This document shows positions 43,983-52,208 of a DNA stretch of 64,000 nucleotides, in pieces. Each line of letters opens with the position of its first letter. Within the stretch, counting starts at the first letter, position 1. The notes below the pieces were generated by a model, which was given only the letters and a program-made list of their open reading frames with translations, was not told the DNA's origin and searched no databases. This DNA is from Bacillota bacterium. Its GTDB lineage: Bacteria > Bacillota > Bacilli > Paenibacillales > NBRC-103111. Position numbers and translations under genes: made by a program. The stretch lies in assembly GCA_023388055.1 (NCBI GenBank), contig JAEWGW010000033.1, positions 1 to 64,000 of the forward strand, in the 5' to 3' direction.

Positions 43983-45242
43983 GTGGCGGAATCCGGCAAG
44001 AAATCCTATATGCTCATGCATAAACATATACCCGTTGCTGAGGTTGAGCTGGATGAAGCGACAGCCTCCATTTCAGCGATTGGGCAAATCTTTTCCGAGC
44101 AGCACGTCCCTATTGGGATACCGGTCAAAAGGGGCAAGATTGACCGTGCAGCACTCAACGAATGGTGGAGGGGACGCGCCATTCCGGCCAGCCGCGACGG
44201 AATTCAAGAAGCCCTGCTTGAATTGAACCTGTCTGCCACACAACAGCTGCTGGATAAAAGTTACGGGCTTAGCTTGTCCGATCACTATTGGATTTCTCCG
44301 GAGGCTTCACATTTGGAATGGACTACCATTAACTTTTTCCACAATTCTTTTTCGGAAGATGTGGGAAATGTATTACTGGGCAAAGGCGCATCCGATGCGA
44401 TCAGCCTGCTTTCACCGGATAATACCTCTGATGGTTGGTTGAAAAAGAAGTGGATGATTATAGATGGCAAGCGCTGTTTGGTTAAAGGTGGAAGCGGTTC
44501 TACTCAACAAGAACCGTATAATGAAGTAATTGTGAGTACAATCATGGAACGGTTAGGCATTCCCCATGTTCCTTACCTGTTAATAGAGCAGGAAGAGTAC
44601 CCATTCAGTGTGTGCGAAAACTTTATTACACCCCAGACAGAGCTCATTACGGCCTGGTATGTAATGCATACCCAGCAAAAACCAAATCATATTTCCGTTT
44701 ACCAGCATTATGTTAACTGTTGTGAAGCGCTGGGCATTCAAGGCATTGTGGAAGCGCTTGACCGGATGATCGTTGTGGATTATCTGATTGCCAATGAAGA
44801 TCGGCACCAGAACAATTTTGGCGTGATTCGGAATGTAGAGACATTAGAATGGATTGGCCCTGCACCGATTTATGATAGTGGTTCATCCCTTTGGTTTGCC
44901 AAACCGATCGGTTTGATTCACGCAGACAGTAAGTTGGTCTGTAAACCCTTTAAGACGGATCACAACGAGCAGATCAAGTTGGTCACTTCTTTTGATTGGC
45001 TGGATTTGGCACGCTTAGATGGAATAGAAGATCAGGTTCGGGAACTTTTTGATGGTTCGCTCTTTGTAGATGAAGCCCGGAGTCATGCCATTGGGCAGTC
45101 CTTGCGCGGCCGCATTGAACAGTTGAAGCAATTTATTCTAACCCGCAAGTCGCTGATGCGGATGGATGACCACAGCACTGATGTCAAAAAGAACATTGCT
45201 TACAGCGGTATCCTGGATAAAGAAGAGGAAGATAAACGTTGA
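43983..45242 (+). CDS. HipA-like kinase encoded between two CRISPR arrays
   Basis: 419 residues. The C-terminal two thirds match HipA-type Ser/Thr kinases: ATP-binding lysine in RCLVKGGSGSTQQEPYNEVI (about residues 165-184), catalytic loop DYLIANEDRHQNNFG (about 262-276) and metal-binding PIYDSGSSLW (about 291-300). The N-terminal part (GLSLSDHYWISPE) is typical of stand-alone Firmicute relatives. HipA toxins phosphorylate glutamyl-tRNA synthetase and cause dormancy; this target is not shown here. No HipB-like antitoxin gene is adjacent. GTG start after GGGAGGGA. The gene fills the space between arrays 2 and 3. Confidence 0.8.
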   Translation: MAESGKKSYMLMHKHIPVAEVELDEATASISAIGQIFSEQHVPIGIPVKRGKIDRAALNEWWRGRAIPASRDGIQEALLELNLSATQQLLDKSYGLSLSDHYWISPEASHLEWTTINFFHNSFSEDVGNVLLGKGASDAISLLSPDNTSDGWLKKKWMIIDGKRCLVKGGSGSTQQEPYNEVIVSTIMERLGIPHVPYLLIEQEEYPFSVCENFITPQTELITAWYVMHTQQKPNHISVYQHYVNCCEALGIQGIVEALDRMIVVDYLIANEDRHQNNFGVIRNVETLEWIGPAPIYDSGSSLWFAKPIGLIHADSKLVCKPFKTDHNEQIKLVTSFDWLDLARLDGIEDQVRELFDGSLFVDEARSHAIGQSLRGRIEQLKQFILTRKSLMRMDDHSTDVKKNIAYSGILDKEEEDKR

Positions 45243-45283
45243 TCTGAGTTGGCGGCAATTTGGGGCCTCTTTAAGTAAATGTA

Positions 45284-45465
45284 AGTGCGAATGCCAAGCG
45301 CTCATGAAATCCTTGGAGTATTCGCACCTCAAATATTGTCGAAATGAGAAGAAGATAATTCATTTCAGGAGTTGCCAATGGTCATTCTATACTTTTTTTG
45401 ATAGAAGAATTAATAAAACCGTTCGAAAGGTTGCTTTTATTGTATCAATTCGGGTGATTTTTGCT
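45284..45465 (+). promoter_or_regulatory. CRISPR leader 3 (182 bp)
   Basis: Third copy of the leader with the same spacing: AGTGCGAA (45284-45291), TTCGCACC (45321-45328), TTGTCGA (45336-45342) and TATACT (45388-45393), 78 bp before repeat 1. It begins 41 bp after the stop of the HipA-like gene. Confidence 0.8.
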
Positions 45466-46902
45466 GTCGCACTCCGTATGGGGTGCGTGGATTGAAATCT
45501 CGCAGAATAACGAAGGTACGAAGGAAGCGCGGTCGCACTCCGTATGGGGTGCGTGGATTGAAATAACACGGGTAACTCGCTCTGACAGAATGTTGTAGGT
45601 CGCACTCCGTATGGGGTGCGTGGATTGAAATAAAAACTTGTGTAATCGCCGTCAAAAAATCGAGAGTCGCACTCCGTATGGGGTGCGTGGATTGAAATAG
45701 TAAATGCGCGTATGTACGTTCCTCTAGTTCCGGTCGCACTCCGTATGGGGTGCGTGGATTGAAATGACAAACTGCTTAACCATTGGAGGCATGCTGCAGT
45801 CGCACTCCGTATGGGGTGCGTGGATTGAAATCTGAAGGAATGGCAATGGCGGATTGCTGTGGAGCAGGTCGCACTCCGTATGGGGTGCGTGGATTGAAAT
45901 CCATGTTTGCGCGGGATGTTAAGGAGATTATCCGGGTCGCACTCCGTATGGGGTGCGTGGATTGAAATGTCATCAGATACGTTTTCCCGGCCCCTGGCAT
46001 CCCTGGTCGCACTCCGTATGGGGTGCGTGGATTGAAATACTGTCGGCAGATGCTCTAAAAACGCGCGTCGCATGTCGCACTCCGTATGGGGTGCGTGGAT
46101 TGAAATCGGAATGGAAGGGAGGAGAAGTTAACGAAAATGGTCGCACTCCGTATGGGGTGCGTGGATTGAAATCTTAGGAATGAACCGGGAGCCGAGGCCC
46201 CCGGTAGTCGCACTCCGTATGGGGTGCGTGGATTGAAATGATGATAATGCGAGGATTGTTTTTATCCACATCGGTCGCACTCCGTATGGGGTGCGTGGAT
46301 TGAAATTGCTGTGCGCCAGTCGCTGAAACCGGGGCAGAAGTCGCACTCCGTATGGGGTGCGTGGATTGAAATATCCCGCCATGATACATGCCGGGTCACG
46401 GTTGTAAGTCGCACTCCGTATGGGGTGCGTGGATTGAAATAACAACGCAGGGTTAGTGACGGCGGCTGGATTAAGTCGCACTCCGTATGGGGTGCGTGGA
46501 TTGAAATCAGAACGCCGTCCCGAAGGTGTTGAGGTTCCGTGTCGCACTCCGTACGGGTGTGTGGATTGAAATTAAGATAGGGGGCGCGGATAAATGCCTA
46601 ACATTGGTCGCACTCCGTATGGGGTACGTGGATTGAAATTCTGATGGCAAAAGGATCCCTATGTCTAAACTGTGTCGCACTCCGTATGGGGTGCGTGGAT
46701 TGAAATGCCCGCTGCCATGCCTGCCGGTATCGGGTCTCATGTTGCACTCCGTATGAGGTGCGTGGATTGAAATTGGACCCGCGGCGGACATCTATCAGTG
46801 TAACAGTCGCACTCCGTATGGATTGCTTGGCTTGAAATCAGCGTGAACGCAATGCAGCCGCTAACCACTAGGGTCGCACTCCGTACGGGTTGCGAATGAA
46901 AT
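45466..46902 (+). CRISPR. CRISPR array 3, type I-C, 22 repeats and 21 spacers
   Basis: Same 33-nt repeat, GTAT form in repeats 1-16. Repeat 17 (46541) is GTAC with one base lost, and the last three (46741, 46806, 46873) are degenerate, again placing the old end on the right. Spacers are 32-37 nt and unique. One spacer (about 46107-46139) contains GGGAGGAG followed by an ATG, like the start region of a phage gene. Confidence 0.98.
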
Positions 46903-47083
46903 CCGTTCGGGTTACGAATGGAATCAATTTTGATATACTTTATTTGGAATGGGGGGAGTAGAGGAGCCATTTTTACATGTGCTCCGCTGGTGTCACCCCG
47001 ATTGGCCCAATTCCTATTTTCTAGGTAATGATAGCAATCCCAAATGTTCCGGCGGACTTTTATTCAAATAACATTCACCATCA
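46903..47083 (+). other. Relic downstream of array 3, possible remnant of a fourth leader
   Basis: A partial repeat (CCGTTCGGGTTACGAATG, 46903) is followed by TATACTTTATTTGGAAT (46934-46950). This resembles TATACTTTATTTG of leader 1 and the TGGAATAG of leader 2 after its TATACT. The upstream hairpin block is missing. No gene is seen up to 47430; the gap also contains a terminator and element D. Confidence 0.4.
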
Positions 47084-47121
47084 AAAAACGTCGTCCAAGT
47101 GAGATTTTGGGCGGCGTTTTT
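47084..47121 (+). terminator. Terminator downstream of array 3
   Basis: AACGTCGTCC and GGGCGGCGTT pair (two G-T pairs) around an 11-nt loop and are followed by TTTT; it also has A residues on the left. It may end the array 3 transcript. Confidence 0.7.
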
Positions 47122-47145
47122 GTGCGAGTGTATGGTATGCATTCT

Positions 47146-47331
47146 GCTACGGAACTGAGCAACTCTTAGAGGCCTAAAATGCAGCGTTTAGAAATCTAAC
47201 GGAACTCAGACGACCTTAGACGGCTAATCCGCGGATAGATGTGCCCATTTCCCCTTGTAAGAGCTTCTCAGTTCCGTTAGCCGTGACAACTGCCGAAAAT
47301 CAGCCGCTAAGAGCTCCACAGTTCCGTTAGC
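47146..47331. repeat. Four-arm intergenic repeat, family 1 (element D)
   Basis: Forward arms GCTACGGAACTGAGCAACTC and CTAACGGAACTCAGACGACC; inverted arms TCTCAGTTCCGTTAGCC and CCACAGTTCCGTTAGC (ending 47331). 186 bp, about 90% identical to element C, which lies on the other side of the CRISPR island. Confidence 0.9.
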
Positions 47332-47430
47332 TGCCTCCATACCGCGGTCAACCCCGGGCGCTGCTCTCGAATCGTTTTACTTGTAGTCATCCATCAGTTG
47401 ACTAGACGGATTGTCATAACCTGCAGTTGG

Positions 47431-48900
47431 TTAGCTGCTTTCCTTCAGTTCCCCCGTACCCCGGCTATCCAGTTGTTTTTTCGATGCGGCTGCAGATGTT
47501 TTGTTCGTAAGGAACAATGCGGGAAGGAGCATCACGATACTCAAGATCAGGGTCAGCATAAATCCATCCTGGTAAGCCGCGGTCATCAGCGGAATCGTAG
47601 GGGGTTGGCCCTGCATGGAATAGCTGACGGCCGTTGCCACCACGGCTGAACCGAACGCACCGCCAATATTTTGCATGAGCCGTGTGCCGACACTAGCTTG
47701 GGCAATCTCCTCCTTCACCATGCCCGTGTAGCCGTCTGTCATCAAGGGAATGGCGATCCCGCCGATACCCATGCCGCGGATAAACAAGGCAACCCCGATC
47801 AGCACAAGAGAAGATCCCTCATGGAAGAAAAGAAAGGGAACCGTACCTGCAACGGCTAAGACCAAGCTGGCTAACACCACATAACGCGCACCCCATCGAT
47901 CTGTTAGTTTACCGATTAAGGGACGGGCAATCAACATACCGATTCCTTGCGGAATCAGGATTAACCCGACACTTAGAACAGAGAACCCTTTGACGTTCTG
48001 GAAAAAGAGAGGCAGCAATAACATGGGACCATTGGTGGCAATACCCGAAAGGAACAAACCTGCCATAACCGCACTGAAGCTTTTGGATTTGAATAAACCC
48101 AGCGGCAGAATGGCCTGTTTCTTTTTGAAGGCAGCGTAGATCAGGTAGACCAGCAAAATAACGATGCCAGCCACCACATAACCCACGGTTGTGCCATTGG
48201 TCAACCCGGTATTTTTCGCTGCTTTCGAAATACCATAGATTAATGCGGCTGAGCTGCCGCCCAATAAAAGAATGCCGGTAAAATCAGATTTGGCCTTCGG
48301 GTTAACAGGTGTGAAGGCAGGCAGCTTCAGGATCATCAAGGCGATGGCAATCAGACCAATGGGAATGTTTATCAGAAAAATATAACGCCAGGAGTAAAAT
48401 TGAACCAGTAGCGCTCCAATCACCGGACCCAGAATAGGGCCTAATACCATCGGAATGCCAACGGTGGACATCATCCGTCCCATTCGCTCGCTTCCGGCAA
48501 TCTGAACCACCAGGGTTGTGAGCAGGGTCATAATAAATCCGGCGCTTAATCCTTGGACAATCCGCAACAGAATTAAGGCATGAATACTCCCGCTTAATCC
48601 TGCACCTATGGACGTAGCCAAAAATACACCGTTAGCGCCAATCATCAGCCACTTGCCGTTAAAACGCAAAGCGGCCCATCCCGCAAGCGGCACCGAGATG
48701 GCCATCGCTAACACATAACCGGTAATGGCCCATTGCACACTGTCCAGCCCGATCCCGAAATCCTGACTCAAGTGGTTGATGGCAATGTTGACCATGGTGG
48801 AATCCAGGAGCGGCATGATCGCCCCAAGCACCAGAATCCAGGCAACGTTCATGATCCCCTTGGGAATGGGATCGAGCTTTGCCGTTTTATTCATACTCAT
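47431..48900 (-). CDS. DHA2-family MFS multidrug exporter
   Basis: 489 residues with 14 predicted membrane helices, as in the EmrB/QacA (DHA2) drug:proton antiporters. Helix 1 carries the family motif LGAIMPLLDSTMVNIAI, and helix 5 GIPMVLGPILGPVIGALL is the antiporter motif C. It should pump cationic or hydrophobic drugs out of the cell. GGGAGA precedes the ATG. It is divergent from a TipA/MerR-type regulator, whose likely operator lies inside the 19-bp promoter spacer of this gene. Confidence 0.93.
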   Translation of the reverse strand: MSMNKTAKLDPIPKGIMNVAWILVLGAIMPLLDSTMVNIAINHLSQDFGIGLDSVQWAITGYVLAMAISVPLAGWAALRFNGKWLMIGANGVFLATSIGAGLSGSIHALILLRIVQGLSAGFIMTLLTTLVVQIAGSERMGRMMSTVGIPMVLGPILGPVIGALLVQFYSWRYIFLINIPIGLIAIALMILKLPAFTPVNPKAKSDFTGILLLGGSSAALIYGISKAAKNTGLTNGTTVGYVVAGIVILLVYLIYAAFKKKQAILPLGLFKSKSFSAVMAGLFLSGIATNGPMLLLPLFFQNVKGFSVLSVGLILIPQGIGMLIARPLIGKLTDRWGARYVVLASLVLAVAGTVPFLFFHEGSSLVLIGVALFIRGMGIGGIAIPLMTDGYTGMVKEEIAQASVGTRLMQNIGGAFGSAVVATAVSYSMQGQPPTIPLMTAAYQDGFMLTLILSIVMLLPALFLTNKTSAAASKKQLDSRGTGELKESS

Positions 48901-48982
48901 AATTCATTCTCCCTTCTAACAGGCGGCGGTTGAAATGTAGGGTGATACCTTTTACAAAACGCTGCCGCTCGTTGATAATGTG

Positions 48983-49013
48983 AGTATGAAGTGTAACGTT
49001 ACGTTCGAGTCAA
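48983..49013 (-). promoter_or_regulatory. MerR-type promoter of the exporter gene with 19-bp spacer
   Basis: Read on the minus strand, TTGACT (49013-49008) and CATACT (48988-48983) are 19 bp apart, and the perfect palindrome GTAACGTTAC (48993-49002) lies in the spacer. The overlong spacer with a central dyad is the hallmark of promoters activated by MerR-family proteins. It fits drug-induced activation of the exporter by the divergent regulator. Confidence 0.75.
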
Positions 49014-49049
49014 CCCTGGTTTTGAAATGGGTTTGAGGGGGAGAATACT

Positions 49050-49811
49050 GTGAAAAGTGTCAACGAAGTGAGCAAGCTCTCCGGTGTAAGCCGCCGCACC
49101 TTGCAATATTACGATCAGATCGGGCTGTTGCCGCCCAGTATGGTAAAAGAATCGGGTTACCGTTTATATAGCGACGATAGCTTGCGCCGTCTATGGAGTA
49201 TTCTGTTCTATAAGGAGTTGGGTTTTTCCCTCGACGAGATTCGGCTGCTGCTGGACAATCCCATTGAGGTGGAAAAGGAGATCATGCGGCAGCATAAACA
49301 AATGCTGTTGGATAAACAAGCCGCCCTGCAAAAAATGATCGAATCTATTGACCAGATTTTAAACGGCAAATTTGATATTTACATGTTAAGCGATTTCGAT
49401 AAAAGCCGAATTGAAACCATTAAAAAAATCTACGCCAGTGAAATTCGAACGCTAATCGAAAGCAAATTTTTTCTTCCCCTTGCCAAAAGCGGTTTATTAT
49501 CCGGTGATCAATCCCTTGTGAAAAATGCCTCCGTCATCGTGAATGTGGATTTCGGCGAGATCATTTCGCTGTGCGGGAGGATCATACAGTCCTTTCAGGA
49601 GGCTATGGCGGATGGCCCGCAGAGCGTAAAAGCAGCAGAAGCGGCTGCGGCTTACAGGGAGCTGCTCAGTAATTGGGTTCCTTGTGATGATCAGACCTTT
49701 CTTCAAATTGCAGAGGCTTACGAGACGTACAAAGATGAAATGGGCCAGACGCCGCCGGAGCTGGGGGAGCTGGTGTCGGAAGCGATTAGGTACAGCTGCA
49801 GGCTGACATAA
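49050..49811 (+). CDS. MerR-family regulator with TipAS-like effector domain
   Basis: 253 residues. MerR DNA-binding domain at the N-terminus (VNEVSKLSGVSRRTLQYYDQ, then IGLLPPS and GYRLYSDDSL), a coiled coil (about 75-115) for dimerisation, and a C-terminal TipAS-type domain (YRELLSNWVPCDDQTF; LAEAYETYKDEMG-like end) that binds drugs. GTG start with GAGGGGGAG upstream. It most likely activates the divergent exporter gene from the promoter between them. Confidence 0.9.
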   Translation: MKSVNEVSKLSGVSRRTLQYYDQIGLLPPSMVKESGYRLYSDDSLRRLWSILFYKELGFSLDEIRLLLDNPIEVEKEIMRQHKQMLLDKQAALQKMIESIDQILNGKFDIYMLSDFDKSRIETIKKIYASEIRTLIESKFFLPLAKSGLLSGDQSLVKNASVIVNVDFGEIISLCGRIIQSFQEAMADGPQSVKAAEAAAAYRELLSNWVPCDDQTFLQIAEAYETYKDEMGQTPPELGELVSEAIRYSCRLT

Positions 49812-49818
49812 GAAGACA

Positions 49819-49863
49819 GGCTCGCAGCGACCAGGATGGGAACCTCCCGAATCGGTGCGAGCC
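49819..49863. terminator. Hairpin between convergent merR and SUFU genes
   Basis: GGCTCGCA and TGCGAGCC pair around a 29-nt loop. No long T run follows on either strand (TTGATT; TGTCTTCTT on the minus strand), so termination may be modest. Confidence 0.5.
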
Positions 49864-49894
49864 TTGATTCATCAAGCATTGATATTGCTGCGCG

Positions 49895-50614
49895 CTAGAT
49901 GTCCCCGCAGGTATTAACCCGCTTCGGATCAACAATTTCGTTGATGTTATGCTCCTCGAATTTGTCCAGCAGAGCGTCCATACCGTGTACAAGCTTGTAT
50001 TCCAGCTCCTCCAGGTAAAGAGGCAGGATCGCGTAGAAGTGGACCTGCCGCCCATCCCCCATATCCAGCGCCAGGAAATCCTCATCCACCTCCAGCGGCG
50101 GCAGCACCATGAGGGCGCACATATCCGTGTTCTCCGCAAACGGCATCGCCGGGTCGCCATGCGGAATCGTATGGCCCCAGCCCAGCCAGGTGTTGTAATC
50201 ATGGGGCAGCCGGGCGAGGGTCTTCAGCCAGCGGATGGGCCAGTAATAATTCGATTCCTCCAGCGCCTCTTCCATCAGCGGCCAATCCGGGGGCAAGCTG
50301 ATCATCAGCTCCGCATAGGCAAAATCCTTGGCATCCTCGGGGGTGTGCATCGGCAGAGCACTCATGCCCGTGGTATACAACGTATAATAATTGCGTTCGG
50401 GTGTCGGACGAATTACATGAACATCGATATGTACCGTGTCCGACAGCAGCTCATGGAACACCGATTCGGCCTCGCCAAGATACCGGTCGGCGTGACGCTC
50501 GATCCGTTCCAGCCATTCCTCCTCGGCATATGTAGTCGGCCTCCAGTCCCGTCCGTTGTCCGTGTGGCGCAGGATAGGGGCACCGGATGCCGAATGTTCG
50601 GGTGGTTTGGACAT
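49895..50614 (-). CDS. Suppressor-of-fused (SUFU) domain protein, short form
   Basis: 239 residues, a single SUFU domain: YLGEAESVFHELLSDTVHID, YYTLYTTGMSALPMHTPED, AELMISLPPDWP and WPIRWLKTLARLPHDYNTWL. No membrane segment or catalytic motif. GGGAG precedes the ATG. It is shorter than the SUFU protein at 18053 and lacks the second domain. Bacterial members are often immunity proteins; no toxin gene is adjacent, so its role here is unknown. It is convergent with the MerR gene and divergent from the aldo/keto reductase gene. Confidence 0.85.
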   Translation of the reverse strand: MSKPPEHSASGAPILRHTDNGRDWRPTTYAEEEWLERIERHADRYLGEAESVFHELLSDTVHIDVHVIRPTPERNYYTLYTTGMSALPMHTPEDAKDFAYAELMISLPPDWPLMEEALEESNYYWPIRWLKTLARLPHDYNTWLGWGHTIPHGDPAMPFAENTDMCALMVLPPLEVDEDFLALDMGDGRQVHFYAILPLYLEELEYKLVHGMDALLDKFEEHNINEIVDPKRVNTCGDI

Positions 50615-50734
50615 GCTGATCGCTCCCTTGCTCTAGGATTGGCTTGCCTGTTTATCGTAACATATTCGTCACAATTTCAGCCAGGCGATAATGGGGGAAA
50701 ACGGGGGTTCTCAATAGAATGGGATGTAAGGATT

Positions 50735-50743
50735 TGGTATAAT
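50735..50743 (+). promoter_or_regulatory. Extended -10 promoter of the aldo/keto reductase gene
   Basis: TGGTATAAT at 50735-50743 is a perfect extended -10, 43 bp before the ATG; no good -35 is seen. Confidence 0.55.
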
Positions 50744-50785
50744 GGGAGAAACATAAAACCGGCAGGAACAAGGAGGCATTCAAGT

Positions 50786-51619
50786 ATGGATGATTTTGTA
50801 TTGAACAATGGGGTTGCCCTGCCCAAGGTAGGGCTGGGTGTCTACAAATTCAAGCCCCAGCACGAAGCCGCCTTGATCTGGGCTCTACAGAATGGCTACC
50901 GCCATATCGACACGGCATCGTTTTATCACAATGAGGAATTGATTGCCCATGCCATTCAGAAATCGGGGATCAAGAGAGCTGATGTTTTCCTGACCACGAA
51001 GGTGTGGAGCTCGGATCTGGGGAAACGGACCAAGCAGGCCTTTGAAAGCAGTCTCCGCAGGCTGCAAACGGATTATGTCGATCTTTATTTGATCCATTGG
51101 CCCGCCGTTCATTACCTGGAAAGCTGGTTAACCTTGGAGGGTCTCTACAAGGAAGGGAAGATTCGGGCCATCGGCGTCGCTAATTTTGAGCGCAAACATC
51201 TGGAGGATGTGCTTACACAGGGTTCCATTGTCCCGGCTGTGAATCAGATTCAAACCAACCCCTATTACCAGCAAGAGGATATACACGGCTTTTTGGCCAA
51301 ACACGGTATCCAGCATGTCGCCTGGGGGCCCTTCGGACAAGGAAACAAGCAATTATTCAGCGACCCGGTCCTTACTGAAATTGCGCAGGCACACGGCAAA
51401 ACAACCGCTCAAATCATACTCCGGTGGAGCCTCCAGCGCAATATCGCCGTCATTCCCAAGTCGGTCACAACGTCCAGATTGAAGCAGAACCTGGAGGTAT
51501 TTGATTTCCATTTATCCGCGGAGGAGATGAGCAGCATAACCACGCTGGAACGCAACCAAAAGGGATTCAACGACCCCAGCAACAAGTTTATGCTGTGGAT
51601 GACGAGGTATATCCGGTAG
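50786..51619 (+). CDS. Aldo/keto reductase
   Basis: 277 residues, an NADPH-dependent (alpha/beta)8 barrel oxidoreductase. The catalytic tetrad is visible: Asp in YRHIDTASFYHN (about 44), Tyr in the same stretch (about 49), Lys in TTKVWS (about 74) and His in YLIHWP (about 107). The NADPH-binding end reads IAVIPKSVTTSRLKQNL. It reduces aldehydes and ketones; the substrate is open. I set the start at the ATG after AAGGAGG, although the frame is open far upstream. Confidence 0.93.
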   Translation: MDDFVLNNGVALPKVGLGVYKFKPQHEAALIWALQNGYRHIDTASFYHNEELIAHAIQKSGIKRADVFLTTKVWSSDLGKRTKQAFESSLRRLQTDYVDLYLIHWPAVHYLESWLTLEGLYKEGKIRAIGVANFERKHLEDVLTQGSIVPAVNQIQTNPYYQQEDIHGFLAKHGIQHVAWGPFGQGNKQLFSDPVLTEIAQAHGKTTAQIILRWSLQRNIAVIPKSVTTSRLKQNLEVFDFHLSAEEMSSITTLERNQKGFNDPSNKFMLWMTRYIR

Positions 51620-51635
51620 ATGCCGGCACGAATAG

Positions 51636-51679
51636 TAAAAAACCCAAACCAGACACGAAAGGATGGTCTCGTTTGGGTT
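51636..51679 (-). terminator. Terminator of the small membrane protein gene
   Basis: On the minus strand AACCCAAACGAGAC pairs with GTCTGGTTTGGGTT (one mismatch) and is followed by TTTT. It also lies just after the convergent aldo/keto reductase gene. Confidence 0.75.
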
Positions 51680-51684
51680 GGGGG

Positions 51685-52050
51685 TTAAAGGCTCTGCGTG
51701 ATACCCGGGGCCGGGGATGCGGCGGGTTGCGGCACTTGCCGGGCATAGAACGAATTCATGACGTCTATGGTTACGTCCTTGCCGCCCCTGAGGTTGGAGA
51801 ACAGCCCCCCGATGCTGTAAATAGGTCCCCAAGGAATGCCCCACCAGCCGACCAGCAGGGTGATCAGCGTATATTTGAGACCGGGGCCCACCGCCCCCAT
51901 ATGGGGCTTGATGTAATAAATGGGAGAGCTGCGCCTGAATGTCATGATGATGATCGAGAATACAAATGTATACATCACAAACCGTCCGCCCTGCTGTACC
52001 TCCTCCTCCAATGTGGCCATGGACATGCCTTCCATACCCTTAAGCTTCAT
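51685..52050 (-). CDS. Small membrane protein of unknown function
   Basis: 121 residues with two hydrophobic segments, FVMYTFVFSIIIMTF (about 26-40) and LITLLVGWWGIPWGPIYSIG (about 62-81), joined by a short loop (SSPIYYIKPHMG), and a proline/alanine-rich tail. The WGIPWGPIYS motif recurs in small membrane proteins of unknown role. The ATG follows GGGAGGGAG. No partner gene is linked: it is divergent from the TetR gene. Confidence 0.7.
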   Translation of the reverse strand: MKLKGMEGMSMATLEEEVQQGGRFVMYTFVFSIIIMTFRRSSPIYYIKPHMGAVGPGLKYTLITLLVGWWGIPWGPIYSIGGLFSNLRGGKDVTIDVMNSFYARQVPQPAASPAPGITQSL

Positions 52051-52145
52051 GCCGCCACTCCCTCCCTCAATATTCCTCGCTCCATAGTGGAGCCTTCCCC
52101 ACAAAATTACCCTAATAAACGCAGTTTGAACACCATCAAACCCAC

Positions 52146-52195
52146 TTGTTTCTGCACACCGCAGCCGCTATAATTAAACCAAACGGTCGGTTTTT
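52146..52195 (+). promoter_or_regulatory. tetR promoter with overlapping operator
   Basis: TTGTTT (52146-52151) and TATAAT (52169-52174) are 17 bp apart. Directly after, AAACCAAACGGTCGGTTTT (52176-52194) is a dyad-like site. A near copy, AAACCGAACGGTCAGTTTT, lies upstream of the MFS gene at 52838. The pair is the likely operator of the TetR protein, giving autoregulation. Confidence 0.7.
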
Positions 52196-52208
52196 TAGGA
52201 GGGGAAAC

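Noticed and set aside
45387..46073. Long minus-strand frames across the CRISPR arrays with repeated FQSTHPIRSAT-like peptides
   Set aside because: They are translations of the CRISPR repeat in reverse; periodicity follows the 66-bp repeat-spacer unit, and they have no ribosome sites. The same holds for frames in arrays 1 and 2.
31665..46902. Self-targeting spacers or spacers shared between arrays
   Set aside because: Reading all spacers, I saw none repeated between arrays and none matching other parts of this window. Distant or imperfect matches elsewhere in the genome cannot be excluded without a search.
49949..50785. Upstream extension of the aldo/keto reductase frame by 279 codons
   Set aside because: The extension runs antisense through the SUFU gene and across the reductase promoter; AAGGAGG and an extended -10 fix the start at 50786.
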